Positions 7,333 through 13,120 of a DNA stretch of 20,887 bases are shown here, one piece after another. Numbering within the stretch: the stretch's first letter is position 1; each line of letters opens with the position of its first letter. A program made the translations under genes and the position numbers. Origin of the DNA: a virus; IMG/VR virus record IMGVR_UViG_3300050138_000151, positions 1 to 20,887 of that record; one strand, given 5' to 3'. Below the pieces are notes generated by a model, which was given only the letters and a program-made list of their open reading frames with translations, had not been told where the DNA came from and did not search any database.

Positions 7333-7383
7333 ACCTGTCCAAGCAGGGACATCTACGCTTATATCCACCTGGAGGACAATAAG

Positions 7384-7662
7384 ATGAAAAGAAAAGACTA
7401 TATCACAGTCGCCAATGCTATTCGGCGCCTTGGGCCGCAAGCTCAAGAAGCAGCAATTATCATTTTGATTGCTGAATTTTCTAAAGACCCCTTGTTCAAT
7501 GCCAGCAAGTTTCGGGCCTTGTTTGGCACTATAGATCGCGTTGCGCCTGTAGTTATTGCCAGTGTGCCAGATGCTATAGAAATGATAACCGATCCTGTCA
7601 CGCATGAGCGCAGGCCCGTGGGCCATGTACCAGACCCGGAATTAGAAGACTGGGAACAATAG
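7384..7662 (+). CDS. Hypothetical small phage protein (92 aa)
   Basis: A 92-residue protein starting MKRKDYITVANAIRRLG, with KDPLFNASKFRALFG near residue 40. The 'NP.FD...F..AC/FG' style pattern is one I recognise from many small phage proteins of unknown function; a shorter relative may be the 32-residue gene at 8494. There is no membrane segment. The start at 7384 is fixed by an excellent GGAGGA (7371-7376) eight bases upstream; a longer TTG version from 7300 would read through the hairpin and is unlikely. It is the first gene of the rightward cluster. Function is unknown. Confidence 0.75.
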   Translation: MKRKDYITVANAIRRLGPQAQEAAIIILIAEFSKDPLFNASKFRALFGTIDRVAPVVIASVPDAIEMITDPVTHERRPVGHVPDPELEDWEQ

Positions 7663-7670
7663 GCGCTGAT

Positions 7671-7862
7671 ATGAAACAGAGTAGAAAAACCGCGCGTTTC
7701 ATGGTGCTGGAAAATAAAGGCACATATGGGGACGCAAGCCGTGGCGCGATCCGGCACGCCAACAATATGCACTATGCCAGTAAACTCATTGTTCGGGCCA
7801 ACAAGCTGAGGGCGCGCAACGCGTATCGCATTGCCGCTGGGCTTCCGCCGCTCAAAGCTTGA
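7671..7862 (+). CDS. Hypothetical basic protein (63 aa)
   Basis: A 63-residue, strongly basic protein (MKQSRKTARFMVLENKG at the start; an RANKLRARNAYRIAAGLPP end), possibly nucleic-acid binding by charge alone. It follows the 92-residue gene by eight bases and has only a weak ribosome site, so it may depend on translation from upstream. A rho-independent terminator follows 27 bases after its stop. I do not recognise a family. Confidence 0.6.
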   Translation: MKQSRKTARFMVLENKGTYGDASRGAIRHANNMHYASKLIVRANKLRARNAYRIAAGLPPLKA

Positions 7863-7888
7863 CAAAATTTATTTTGCTGAACCCCTTG

Positions 7889-7916
7889 ACCCCCGCTTGT
7901 CGGGGGTTTATTTTTA
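7889..7916 (+). terminator. Rho-independent terminator
   Basis: ACCCCCG (7889-7895) pairs with CGGGGGT (7901-7907) around a CTTGT loop, followed by a T-rich tract (TTTATTTTT). This is a classic intrinsic terminator for rightward transcription after the 63-residue gene. The next gene starts only 23 bases later with no obvious new promoter, so it may act as a partial terminator or antitermination site. Confidence 0.85.
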
Positions 7917-7938
7917 TCTCGAACATAGGAGATAGACA

Positions 7939-8115
7939 ATGACTAAACCACTCAACCACTCCAAGGAATATATGACGCTCGTAGCGCGTCAGGCTCTTGA
8001 GGCCAAACCTGCTGCTTCGCCTTACCTCAACCGGCCCAAGCGCACTGTTTCTGACATACTTCTCAATCGCTGGATCGAGAACGTCAGCCGCAACCATAGG
8101 AGCTATTCGCTATGA
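7939..8115 (+). CDS. Hypothetical small protein (58 aa)
   Basis: A 58-residue protein, MTKPLNHSKEYMTLVARQAL at the start, ending in a basic stretch (VSRNHRSYSL). It has a good GGAG (7928-7931) before ATG 7939 and overlaps the next gene as ATGA, so both are likely translated together. It lies directly downstream of the terminator. No family recognised, no membrane segment. Confidence 0.65.
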   Translation: MTKPLNHSKEYMTLVARQALEAKPAASPYLNRPKRTVSDILLNRWIENVSRNHRSYSL

Positions 8116-8504
8116 GCCGTATGGATAAACTTTCCACCTATAAGACCACTATCAACACTGATAAACATGGAACCCACATTGTCTACGTTTCGACCAGGAT
8201 TGTGAGCTTCGACGCACACCAAGTCACATTGCGTTCTGGCGGTTGGGAAACTGTTACTACTAAACGCAAGATGAACCAGGCCAGCAATCAGTTTGGCCTT
8301 GGCTTCTATGTACGCCAGCACAAAGGCAAATGGTCTGTAAGGTTCCGGGATGGACGCGCCAGTGTGGCGTTCTTCGACGGTATGAGGATCAATCGCCCTC
8401 GAAATCCCGGCGTATCGTTCCGTCTTGCGGCTGCATTAGAACGTCAACGGCCTACCCCCCATGGCCGGACCGCAATCAATGGTGCAATGGAACATGGACG
8501 TTAA
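8112..8504 (+). CDS. Hypothetical phage protein (130 aa)
   Basis: A 130-residue protein with a beta-rich N-terminal half (VYVSTRIVSFDAHQVTLRSG). A motif region KRKMNQASNQFGLGFYVRQ follows, then GKWSVRFRDGRASVAFFDGM. The 'TKRKMNQAS..FGLG..V.Q..G.W.V' pattern recurs in many small phage proteins that are unnamed in databases; I know no function for it. AGGAG precedes ATG 8112, and the start overlaps the 58-residue gene's stop. The C-terminal 30 residues are basic and proline-rich, likely disordered. Confidence 0.75.
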   Translation: MSRMDKLSTYKTTINTDKHGTHIVYVSTRIVSFDAHQVTLRSGGWETVTTKRKMNQASNQFGLGFYVRQHKGKWSVRFRDGRASVAFFDGMRINRPRNPGVSFRLAAALERQRPTPHGRTAINGAMEHGR

Positions 8505-8592
8505 AGCGGTTGCCCAAGTGTGCGCCGAACATAACGACAGTTTCGACACTAAGGCATTTATTGTCGCATGTGGAGGGTTGTTCGATGTCTAA
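8494..8592 (+). CDS. Very small protein (32 aa)
   Basis: A 32-residue reading frame, MDVKAVAQVCAEHND followed by SFDTKAFIVACGG. The 'FD...FI.ACG' ending matches a pattern common in tiny phage proteins and echoes the 92-residue gene. It overlaps the end of the 130-residue gene by 11 bases and the start of the next by 8. The ribosome site is weak. Its overlap chain and pattern support it, but the size leaves doubt. Confidence 0.5.
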   Translation: MDVKAVAQVCAEHNDSFDTKAFIVACGGLFDV

Positions 8593-8740
8593 ACGCAACA
8601 AGGAAATTGCTCGTCGTATGGGCGGAGGGACAAGCCCGTGGAAAAGATACAACAAACGACCCTATATCTACTCGCCAGCCTACTATTCTTGGTTTCGGGC
8701 TTTAACTGGTAAGGTAAGACAGGAGAGTATCAATGGATAA
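8585..8740 (+). CDS. Small basic protein (51 aa)
   Basis: A 51-residue protein, very basic and aromatic (MSKRNKEIARRMGGG, then WKRYNKRPYIYSPAYYSWF). ATG 8585 has GGAGG (8572-8576) eight bases upstream, which selects this start over longer upstream readings of the same frame. It overlaps the next gene by eight bases. The composition suggests nucleic-acid or membrane-surface binding, but no family is recognised. Confidence 0.65.
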   Translation: MSKRNKEIARRMGGGTSPWKRYNKRPYIYSPAYYSWFRALTGKVRQESING

Positions 8741-8924
8741 TTTCACCGCTATCTCAATTGCAAAAGGCTTTTGCGGGGGCGAAGAAGCCACCCAGGAGCA
8801 GCAGCGCGAGGCGTGGCAGTACCTTGTTGACACCGGCCTAGCATGGACCCTCCAAGGATGGTTCGGACGTCAGGCCCGTGCCCTAATTGAGGCAGGCGAG
8901 ATACAGCCGGCCAATAGACAATAA
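8733..8924 (+). CDS. Hypothetical phage protein (63 aa)
   Basis: A 63-residue protein with AWQYLVDTGLAWTLQGWFGR and ARALIEAGEI. This 'AWQ.L.DTG..W.LQG.FGR.A..LIEAG' pattern is frequent in small phage proteins, usually filed under a domain of unknown function. It is helical and soluble. GGAG precedes ATG 8733, which overlaps the previous gene. After its stop comes a perfect hairpin leader for the next gene. Confidence 0.8.
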   Translation: MDNFTAISIAKGFCGGEEATQEQQREAWQYLVDTGLAWTLQGWFGRQARALIEAGEIQPANRQ

Positions 8925-8939
8925 CGCTTGACTTGATCC

Positions 8940-8965
8940 CAGGGGCGGGTTCATTCTCGCCCCTG
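8940..8965 (+). other. Perfect GC-rich hairpin in an intergenic leader
   Basis: CAGGGGCG (8940-8947) pairs perfectly with CGCCCCTG (8958-8965) around a 10-base loop. No U-run follows. It shares its first ten bases with 7303-7312 and 7137-7146, and like 7305-7332 it lies shortly before a gene start. Confidence 0.7.
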
Positions 8966-8991
8966 TATTGAAGCCAATGGAGTACCCGTCT

Positions 8992-9195
8992 ATGATCAAC
9001 TACCATGAAACCCCCGCCAGCCGTGCGGCCAAGAATGCCGAAGCGAACGAGATTATCGAACGTCACGGCGCCGAAGCCGAACTGTCTCGCGTCAAGAGCC
9101 AGTTGAAGCTGGCCGGCAATCTCATGCGCGCGCCGGAAACCCTGCGCGAGGAAATTGCGCGATGCGCCCTCTATGCCCTAGTGTCGGACACATGA
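8992..9195 (+). CDS. Hypothetical helical protein (67 aa)
   Basis: A 67-residue protein, MINYHETPASRAAKNAEANE at the start, charged and helical, possibly coiled-coil (AEAELSRVKSQLKLAGN). The start is chosen at ATG 8992 because GGAG (8979-8982) is nine bases upstream; an ATG at 8977 would add five residues but overlaps that site. It overlaps the next small gene as ATGA. No family recognised. Confidence 0.65.
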   Translation: MINYHETPASRAAKNAEANEIIERHGAEAELSRVKSQLKLAGNLMRAPETLREEIARCALYALVSDT

Positions 9196-9272
9196 CAGAC
9201 ATTTCTATCCTGCGTTTTGCAGTGCTGGTGTTCGCTGGCGCAATCGCGTTCCTAACTGTTTATGGAATTTGA
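9192..9272 (+). CDS. Tiny single-span membrane peptide (26 aa)
   Basis: A 26-residue frame, MTDISILRFAVLVFAGAIAF and six more residues, almost wholly hydrophobic: one predicted membrane helix. It starts in an ATGA overlap with the preceding gene and stops nine bases before the next ATG, so it fits the coupled chain. Its size prevents any family call. Confidence 0.45.
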   Translation: MTDISILRFAVLVFAGAIAFLTVYGI

Positions 9273-9281
9273 GAGGACAAC

Positions 9282-9530
9282 ATGACCCAATATTTTGCCG
9301 AGACGATGACATATCAGGGCGCCAATAGGCTCAAAAACAAGCTTGAGCATGTATGGCAGAACATGAAAGGGCCGAACAGTCTCGCGTTCGCCAAGGCTCG
9401 TGTCGTGTGCCAAACCCGCGAGGGCGGGCACGACCTGTATTGTGTTAGAAGTAATGTGACATTCGACAAGCTGGGTTATCCTATGGTAGATCAGCGCGAG
9501 CATTTAGACGTACATGGTTGGACATGGTGA
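9282..9530 (+). CDS. Hypothetical protein (82 aa)
   Basis: An 82-residue soluble protein, MTQYFAETMTYQGANRLKNK at the start, with two cysteines (VVCQTREGGHDLYCV) that could pair or bind metal. AGAGGA lies just before ATG 9282. It has no recognised domain. It sits in the middle of the small rightward genes. Confidence 0.65.
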   Translation: MTQYFAETMTYQGANRLKNKLEHVWQNMKGPNSLAFAKARVVCQTREGGHDLYCVRSNVTFDKLGYPMVDQREHLDVHGWTW

Positions 9531-9574
9531 TACCGCGTGCGGCGGTTTCTGCACATATCATGGAGGACACAACA

Positions 9575-10024
9575 ATGAATGATATTTTGGACCTACTTTC
9601 GACGTTCGCGCGCGAGACAGATAAATCTCGCCTGGACGTGATACGCTGGGCGCTGAATAAAGACGCGCCAAACCCTCAATCAACTCAGGCCAAGGTTGCG
9701 GCTGCATTTGCAGACATACCGGTTCAGCCTGAAAAACTTTCGGCACGGGCGCAGGCTCGCGCGGATGAAGACAAGATTACACAGTTCTTGCTGACCTGTT
9801 TGGCGGGTACTATTCTTACATCTTCTGAAGTAGCACATGAGGCTTTAGGAATGCGCGGTCGCGCAATGGGGACCGGCTTTCTGACACGCGTGTCCCACCT
9901 TATTTTGGCGGCGGGATATGAACAAGTGTTTGGCGCAAACGGATATGCCTCGCAACGCAAGTCGCATGGGCATATGTGCCGTATGCTTCGTAAACCCGGC
10001 ACTGTTATCGACGTGAAGGAATAA
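9575..10024 (+). CDS. Hypothetical protein (149 aa), possible DNA-binding fold
   Basis: A 149-residue protein. After a helical N-terminus (MNDILDLLSTFARETDKSRL) and an alanine- and lysine-rich linker, the second half contains ILTSSEVAHEALGMRGRAMG and a following helix. This resembles a winged-helix or helix-turn-helix arrangement, but is not a named family I can confirm. ATG 9575 has GGAGGA seven bases before it; an upstream in-frame ATG at 9518 lies inside the previous gene and lacks such a site. The next gene, which carries a clearer helix-turn-helix, starts four bases after its stop. Confidence 0.65.
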   Translation: MNDILDLLSTFARETDKSRLDVIRWALNKDAPNPQSTQAKVAAAFADIPVQPEKLSARAQARADEDKITQFLLTCLAGTILTSSEVAHEALGMRGRAMGTGFLTRVSHLILAAGYEQVFGANGYASQRKSHGHMCRMLRKPGTVIDVKE

Positions 10025-10027
10025 CCA

Positions 10028-10537
10028 ATGGCAAATTCTGGACTGTCTCTCGACCTGTTAGCAAAGAGCATAAATACCCGTCTCCAGAAAGGGGATGAAA
10101 TGCTCATATCTGCCGTACAGGAAATGCTTGAGGCTCAGTCCCGTCTTGAAGCTGGCGAGCGGGAGGGCTGGGACTGGCCCACTTGGCGTAAACTTTACAT
10201 CACGACCCCTTGGCCGGAAATCCAGAAACGCCTTGGCATGGCAGGTGCCAGGGGCCTGTTAAAAGAAGACGTTTCGAAACTTCTTGGAAGCAATATCGCC
10301 GCACGTGGCAAAATTGCTTCCAAGACCCGTCCCAAGGTTGCAACGCCCGGCGCCGTCAGGGGGCGTCCTAAAGGCGCCGTGACCAAGGTAGCGGAAGCTC
10401 ATGGCATCCACCGGGAGACGGTCAGGAGAGCCTTACAAGAGCCGGAGACGTGGCGTCAGGAGTTTACCCGGCTATGGAAACGCGCCAGCGCCGCCGACCG
10501 GGCTTGGGCACGGATAGAGATACGGGTTAAGAAATGA
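10028..10537 (+). CDS. Helix-turn-helix protein with DUF3102-like start
   Basis: A 169-residue protein. The N-terminal part (NTRLQKGDEMLISAVQEMLE, then a segment ending DWPTWRKLY) resembles the DUF3102-type pattern in which a helix pair precedes 'G.W..W'. The C-terminal part has a basic linker and VTKVAEAHGIHRETVRRALQ, a good helix-turn-helix. It therefore probably binds DNA, as a phage regulator or partition-like protein; the target is unknown. GAAGGA precedes ATG 10028. It overlaps the next gene as ATGA. The nearby operator-like repeats at 6802-7175 are possible targets, which is speculation. Confidence 0.65.
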   Translation: MANSGLSLDLLAKSINTRLQKGDEMLISAVQEMLEAQSRLEAGEREGWDWPTWRKLYITTPWPEIQKRLGMAGARGLLKEDVSKLLGSNIAARGKIASKTRPKVATPGAVRGRPKGAVTKVAEAHGIHRETVRRALQEPETWRQEFTRLWKRASAADRAWARIEIRVKK

Positions 10538-10716
10538 GCGCCACTTTCTTCAAATTGATGTTGTGGTCCTGCATGTATTTGCCGGAGTGTGGCCCTGCCT
10601 GGCACGCGACCTATTCGGACATAGGAGCGTGCCAGAGGGCCGCCGTCGTACTGGAACTGCGAGGCGACGTTATGGCGACGGCCTGTATATCCTATCGCGT
10701 GAAGGTGACAAAATGA
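10534..10716 (+). CDS. Small cysteine-containing protein (60 aa)
   Basis: A 60-residue protein, MSATFFKLMLWSCMYLPECG at the start, with four cysteines and a hydrophobic N-terminus that might act as a weak signal or membrane anchor. It is linked on both sides by ATGA overlaps (10534-10537 and 10713-10716), the main evidence for translation. The ribosome site itself is poor. Function unknown. Confidence 0.55.
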   Translation: MSATFFKLMLWSCMYLPECGPAWHATYSDIGACQRAAVVLELRGDVMATACISYRVKVTK

Positions 10717-10868
10717 GTTATCGTCCGATTGTCTACTGCCGCGAATGCGACGAGCCTATGGACGTATGGACCGAGTTGCAGGAACGTATCTGCGGCGAGT
10801 GCCGCCAGCGCCGCTGGGAAAAGGAACAACAGTTGCGCGACGAGATCGCCAACAGCGGCGACTGCTAG
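10713..10868 (+). CDS. Small zinc-ribbon protein (51 aa)
   Basis: A 51-residue protein with two CxxC knuckles: CREC (residues 9-12) and CGEC (27-30), followed by a charged helix. This is a zinc-ribbon layout, seen in many small phage nucleic-acid- or protein-binding factors. GAAGGTGA precedes ATG 10713. The stop TAG (10866-10868) overlaps the TAG of the primase gene on the other strand inside one CTAG palindrome. The exact role is unknown. Confidence 0.7.
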   Translation: MSYRPIVYCRECDEPMDVWTELQERICGECRQRRWEKEQQLRDEIANSGDC

Positions 10869-12736
10869 TCTTTCACTTCGACGGGCAGCGTCCAATTGGT
10901 TTCGCGCCCGACTTTCTCAAAATATCCCCCGAGCTTTCCGCCCTTGATGGCGCCGGTCAATCCGGCCCTGGCGCGCGACAAACTGGTTTTACGATCTTCG
11001 GGGCTCTCATTTTCCAGTTGCGGTACAATATGCGATATAAGGACCGTAGAGGATACCCACACGGGCTTGAACGCCTTAAGCTGAACTAAGGCCCTGGAAA
11101 TATTCTGGGGGCTGTAAATGTCCGCCTCAGCGTTCAGCAGGTTGGCTTCTTGGTCCGTGATAGGCACGAAAGCGAGGCCGGGACCATATGTCCGGCCAGC
11201 ATACCAGAAGGGCTTGGCATATTCTTCGGCGGATTTCTGCTTCGCCACGGTGATCTTGACGCGCTTGGTTTCCTTGTCCGCATGGACCGCCAGGACCGTA
11301 TCAAAATCGTTATAGAAAACGCCCGAACCGCGCCATACTTCCTTATCGTATTTGGGGGTATGATGGACCAGCACGACGCAGCACTTGAACGTCTTTTTGA
11401 GAAACTCTGCCGCTTCGACCATCTTGCTCGCGTCGCGCGCGTCGTTGTCGTTAAGCCCGGACATGGCCCGGTTCAGAGTATCGAGGAATATGATCCCGAT
11501 TGGCCTGCCCGCCGCCTCGGCTTTGATACTGCCCGCGAACTGAACGAAATCTTCCGGCGTGAAAGCCTTCGGCATTTCGTCTGTCACAAGGATCGGCAGC
11601 TTGCGTTCCTCGCCATAGGCCAATTTCCAGGCCGGAATGTCCTTCGACCCCATACGCTCGATCCCTTCGGCGGCGACATAGAAGGCGCATTCGCCAGTCT
11701 GGGCCACTTCGGCGGCGAGGGTCAAAGCCAGCAGCGACTTGTAGTGGCCGGACGGCCCGTACAACATGGCGATACTGTTCCGCATCAGCTTGTCTTTAAT
11801 GAGCCAAACGGGCGCCGGAATATTTTTGAGTTGGTCTTCGTCTTTCCAGTCGAAGCGGCCATGTCCCTCCGGTGCGCTGTCGGCTGTAGGAGCAGCCTCC
11901 AGACTTTCCGCAATCAGCTTGTCGAGGGCTTCAGCGGGAATACGCTCGCGCACCGGGGGAACATACCACGCGCCAATATCGTTCTGGGCATATTGGCTGG
12001 CGTTCAGAATTTTAAGCTTAAGATCGCTTTGATCCCAGGGGGGCTGGCACTGTTCATTCCAGTCCTGCATCGTGTCAAGCGCGACGTCGGGACTGAGGCC
12101 AAGGCTTATGACTTCGGCGGCAACCGCATAGGTCAGGGCGTCTCCACCTTGGCCCGCGATCGCTACGTGCCCGGCGTTGCAGTAGTCGGCAAGGAGCCGC
12201 GTTGCACGGGCACGCGCAAGCTCAGTATCCAGAACCGCCAATACATCTGCGGCGATACGCTCGCGCGTAACGCCTGCCGCATCGCCCACAAAACTCGGGA
12301 GGGGCTGGATCGGTGCGTTGTTGAGGACATAGGGCACTCCATCAATGGTTGAGGGTTCAATTACGATGTAGGACTGGCGCCCGCGGGTGTCGAGTTTGGG
12401 GCCGAGGATGCCAACTGTGGGCTTGACTTCGCCACTGAAGATTAGATGGCGCCCATGCGGAGTTTTCTGTTCGAGGGTAGTTGGCAGCCAATCGTTATTA
12501 GCCTCCAATATTGCCAAACTGTCGTCGCCAGAAGGACCATCAACGTCAATTACCGCAAGGCCGGAGGCCCCTGTTGCTAGTCCCCAGTTGCAGTCAGGAT
12601 ATTCGTCCGCCCACGTCGCAATTTGCGCAGGATTGCTGGACGCTAAATTCGCCCAAGGGAAGTTTGGGAAAGGGATTTTTGTCCCTGGCTGGAGAGGAAT
12701 AACACACCAGTTTGGGGGAAATTTGGGTATTGTCAT
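10865..12736 (-). CDS. Primase-polymerase fused to RepA-like helicase/ATPase
   Basis: A 623-residue replication protein. Residues 1-150 are a bifunctional primase/polymerase (prim-pol) domain. The DxD metal motif is in GLAVIDVDGPSG (Asp64, Asp66), with PHGRHLIF (93-100) as the later conserved histidine region. Residues about 310-500 are a RecA-fold RepA/AAA_25-type ATPase: Walker A GPSGHYKS (327-334), Walker B IIFLDT (415-420) and the sensor stretch VLVHHT (455-460). It would lay primers and unwind at the fork. The ATG at 12736 has GAGGG upstream. Unlike every neighbour it is on the minus strand: convergent with the zinc-ribbon gene and divergent from the metallopeptidase gene. The C-terminal 120 residues carry no motif that I recognise. 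Confidence 0.87.
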   Translation of the reverse strand: MTIPKFPPNWCVIPLQPGTKIPFPNFPWANLASSNPAQIATWADEYPDCNWGLATGASGLAVIDVDGPSGDDSLAILEANNDWLPTTLEQKTPHGRHLIFSGEVKPTVGILGPKLDTRGRQSYIVIEPSTIDGVPYVLNNAPIQPLPSFVGDAAGVTRERIAADVLAVLDTELARARATRLLADYCNAGHVAIAGQGGDALTYAVAAEVISLGLSPDVALDTMQDWNEQCQPPWDQSDLKLKILNASQYAQNDIGAWYVPPVRERIPAEALDKLIAESLEAAPTADSAPEGHGRFDWKDEDQLKNIPAPVWLIKDKLMRNSIAMLYGPSGHYKSLLALTLAAEVAQTGECAFYVAAEGIERMGSKDIPAWKLAYGEERKLPILVTDEMPKAFTPEDFVQFAGSIKAEAAGRPIGIIFLDTLNRAMSGLNDNDARDASKMVEAAEFLKKTFKCCVVLVHHTPKYDKEVWRGSGVFYNDFDTVLAVHADKETKRVKITVAKQKSAEEYAKPFWYAGRTYGPGLAFVPITDQEANLLNAEADIYSPQNISRALVQLKAFKPVWVSSTVLISHIVPQLENESPEDRKTSLSRARAGLTGAIKGGKLGGYFEKVGRETNWTLPVEVKD

Positions 12737-12758
12737 GCGCCCTCGACGATGCTATAAG
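12730..12758 (+). promoter_or_regulatory. Rightward sigma70-like promoter for the replication operon
   Basis: TTGTCA (12730-12735), exactly 17 bases, then TATAAG (12753-12758). The start would be near 12765, about 20 bases before ATG 12785. The -35 overlaps the start codon of the oppositely oriented primase gene, so firing of one promoter could affect the other gene. A TTGACA on the minus strand (12784-12779) may be the primase -35, but its -10 is poor. Confidence 0.6.
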
Positions 12759-12784
12759 CTGGCACAACCCCGAGGATTTGTCAA

Positions 12785-13120
12785 ATGGCGATCACCCTGA
12801 CCCAAGAAATCCTCCAGACTTCTTACACCCTGTTGCGCCAGACGCAACCATTCAATCGTCTCAAATTGCCGCCCGCGAGCCAAGTGAAATTCCAAATTTT
12901 GCGGGGTAAAAGCGTGTCGGGTGACCATTGCCATTGGAACGGGAAGCATCACATTCGCATCAGCGCGGCCAGGCACCATACGTTGTCGGCGGTCATAATG
13001 ACAATGGCTCACGAAATGTGCCACGTTGCAGACACCAGCAAGTCCGCGCACGGTGCCCAGTTTAACCAGCTTGCGGATCGCGTCTGCAAATGGCATGGAT
13101 TTGATCGCGGTCAGTTCTGA
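12785..13120 (+). CDS. SprT-like zinc metallopeptidase
   Basis: A 111-residue protein with MAHEMCHVAD: the HExxH zinc-protease motif (His76, Glu77, His80), preceded by a hydrophobic helix (AVIMTMA). A third likely ligand, His89, is in SAHGAQF. This is the SprT/SprT-like pattern; the cellular relatives (SPRTN) cleave proteins bound or crosslinked to DNA. Here it is the first gene of the replication operon and overlaps the helicase start by one base (TGATG), so a role in clearing protein from phage DNA is plausible but inferred. It is short, a core domain only. GAGGA lies seven bases before ATG 12785. Confidence 0.85.
   Translation: MAITLTQEILQTSYTLLRQTQPFNRLKLPPASQVKFQILRGKSVSGDHCHWNGKHHIRISAARHHTLSAVIMTMAHEMCHVADTSKSAHGAQFNQLADRVCKWHGFDRGQF

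Larger units (their letters stand above)
6864..7383. promoter_or_regulatory. Divergent control region without genes
   Basis: About 520 bases with no convincing gene lie between the leftward structural operon and the rightward early-type genes. The region holds long inverted repeats (separate entry), short CAGGGGCGGG repeats at 7137-7146 and 7303-7312, and TTGACA boxes on the plus strand at 6980, 7075 and 7259. It also has an inverted repeat TGACA-ggat-TGTCA (7076-7089) and a hairpin leader before the first gene. It probably holds the main rightward promoter(s). An origin with iteron-like repeats is an alternative reading. Confidence 0.6.

Noticed and set aside
7300-7383. Upstream extension of the first rightward gene from a TTG
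   Set aside because: It covers a GC-rich hairpin and the GGAGGA site. The ATG at 7384 is correctly spaced from that site.
11150-12352. A long plus-strand frame of 400 codons
   Set aside because: It lies antisense to the primase-helicase gene, whose motifs are clear. It has no start signal or recognisable domain and is a GC-rich shadow.
12832-12848. GTTGCG-ccaga-CGCAAC as another copy of the regulatory inverted repeat
   Set aside because: The arms match the repeat family, but it lies inside the metallopeptidase coding region and lacks the ATATTTCAA centre. It may be chance.
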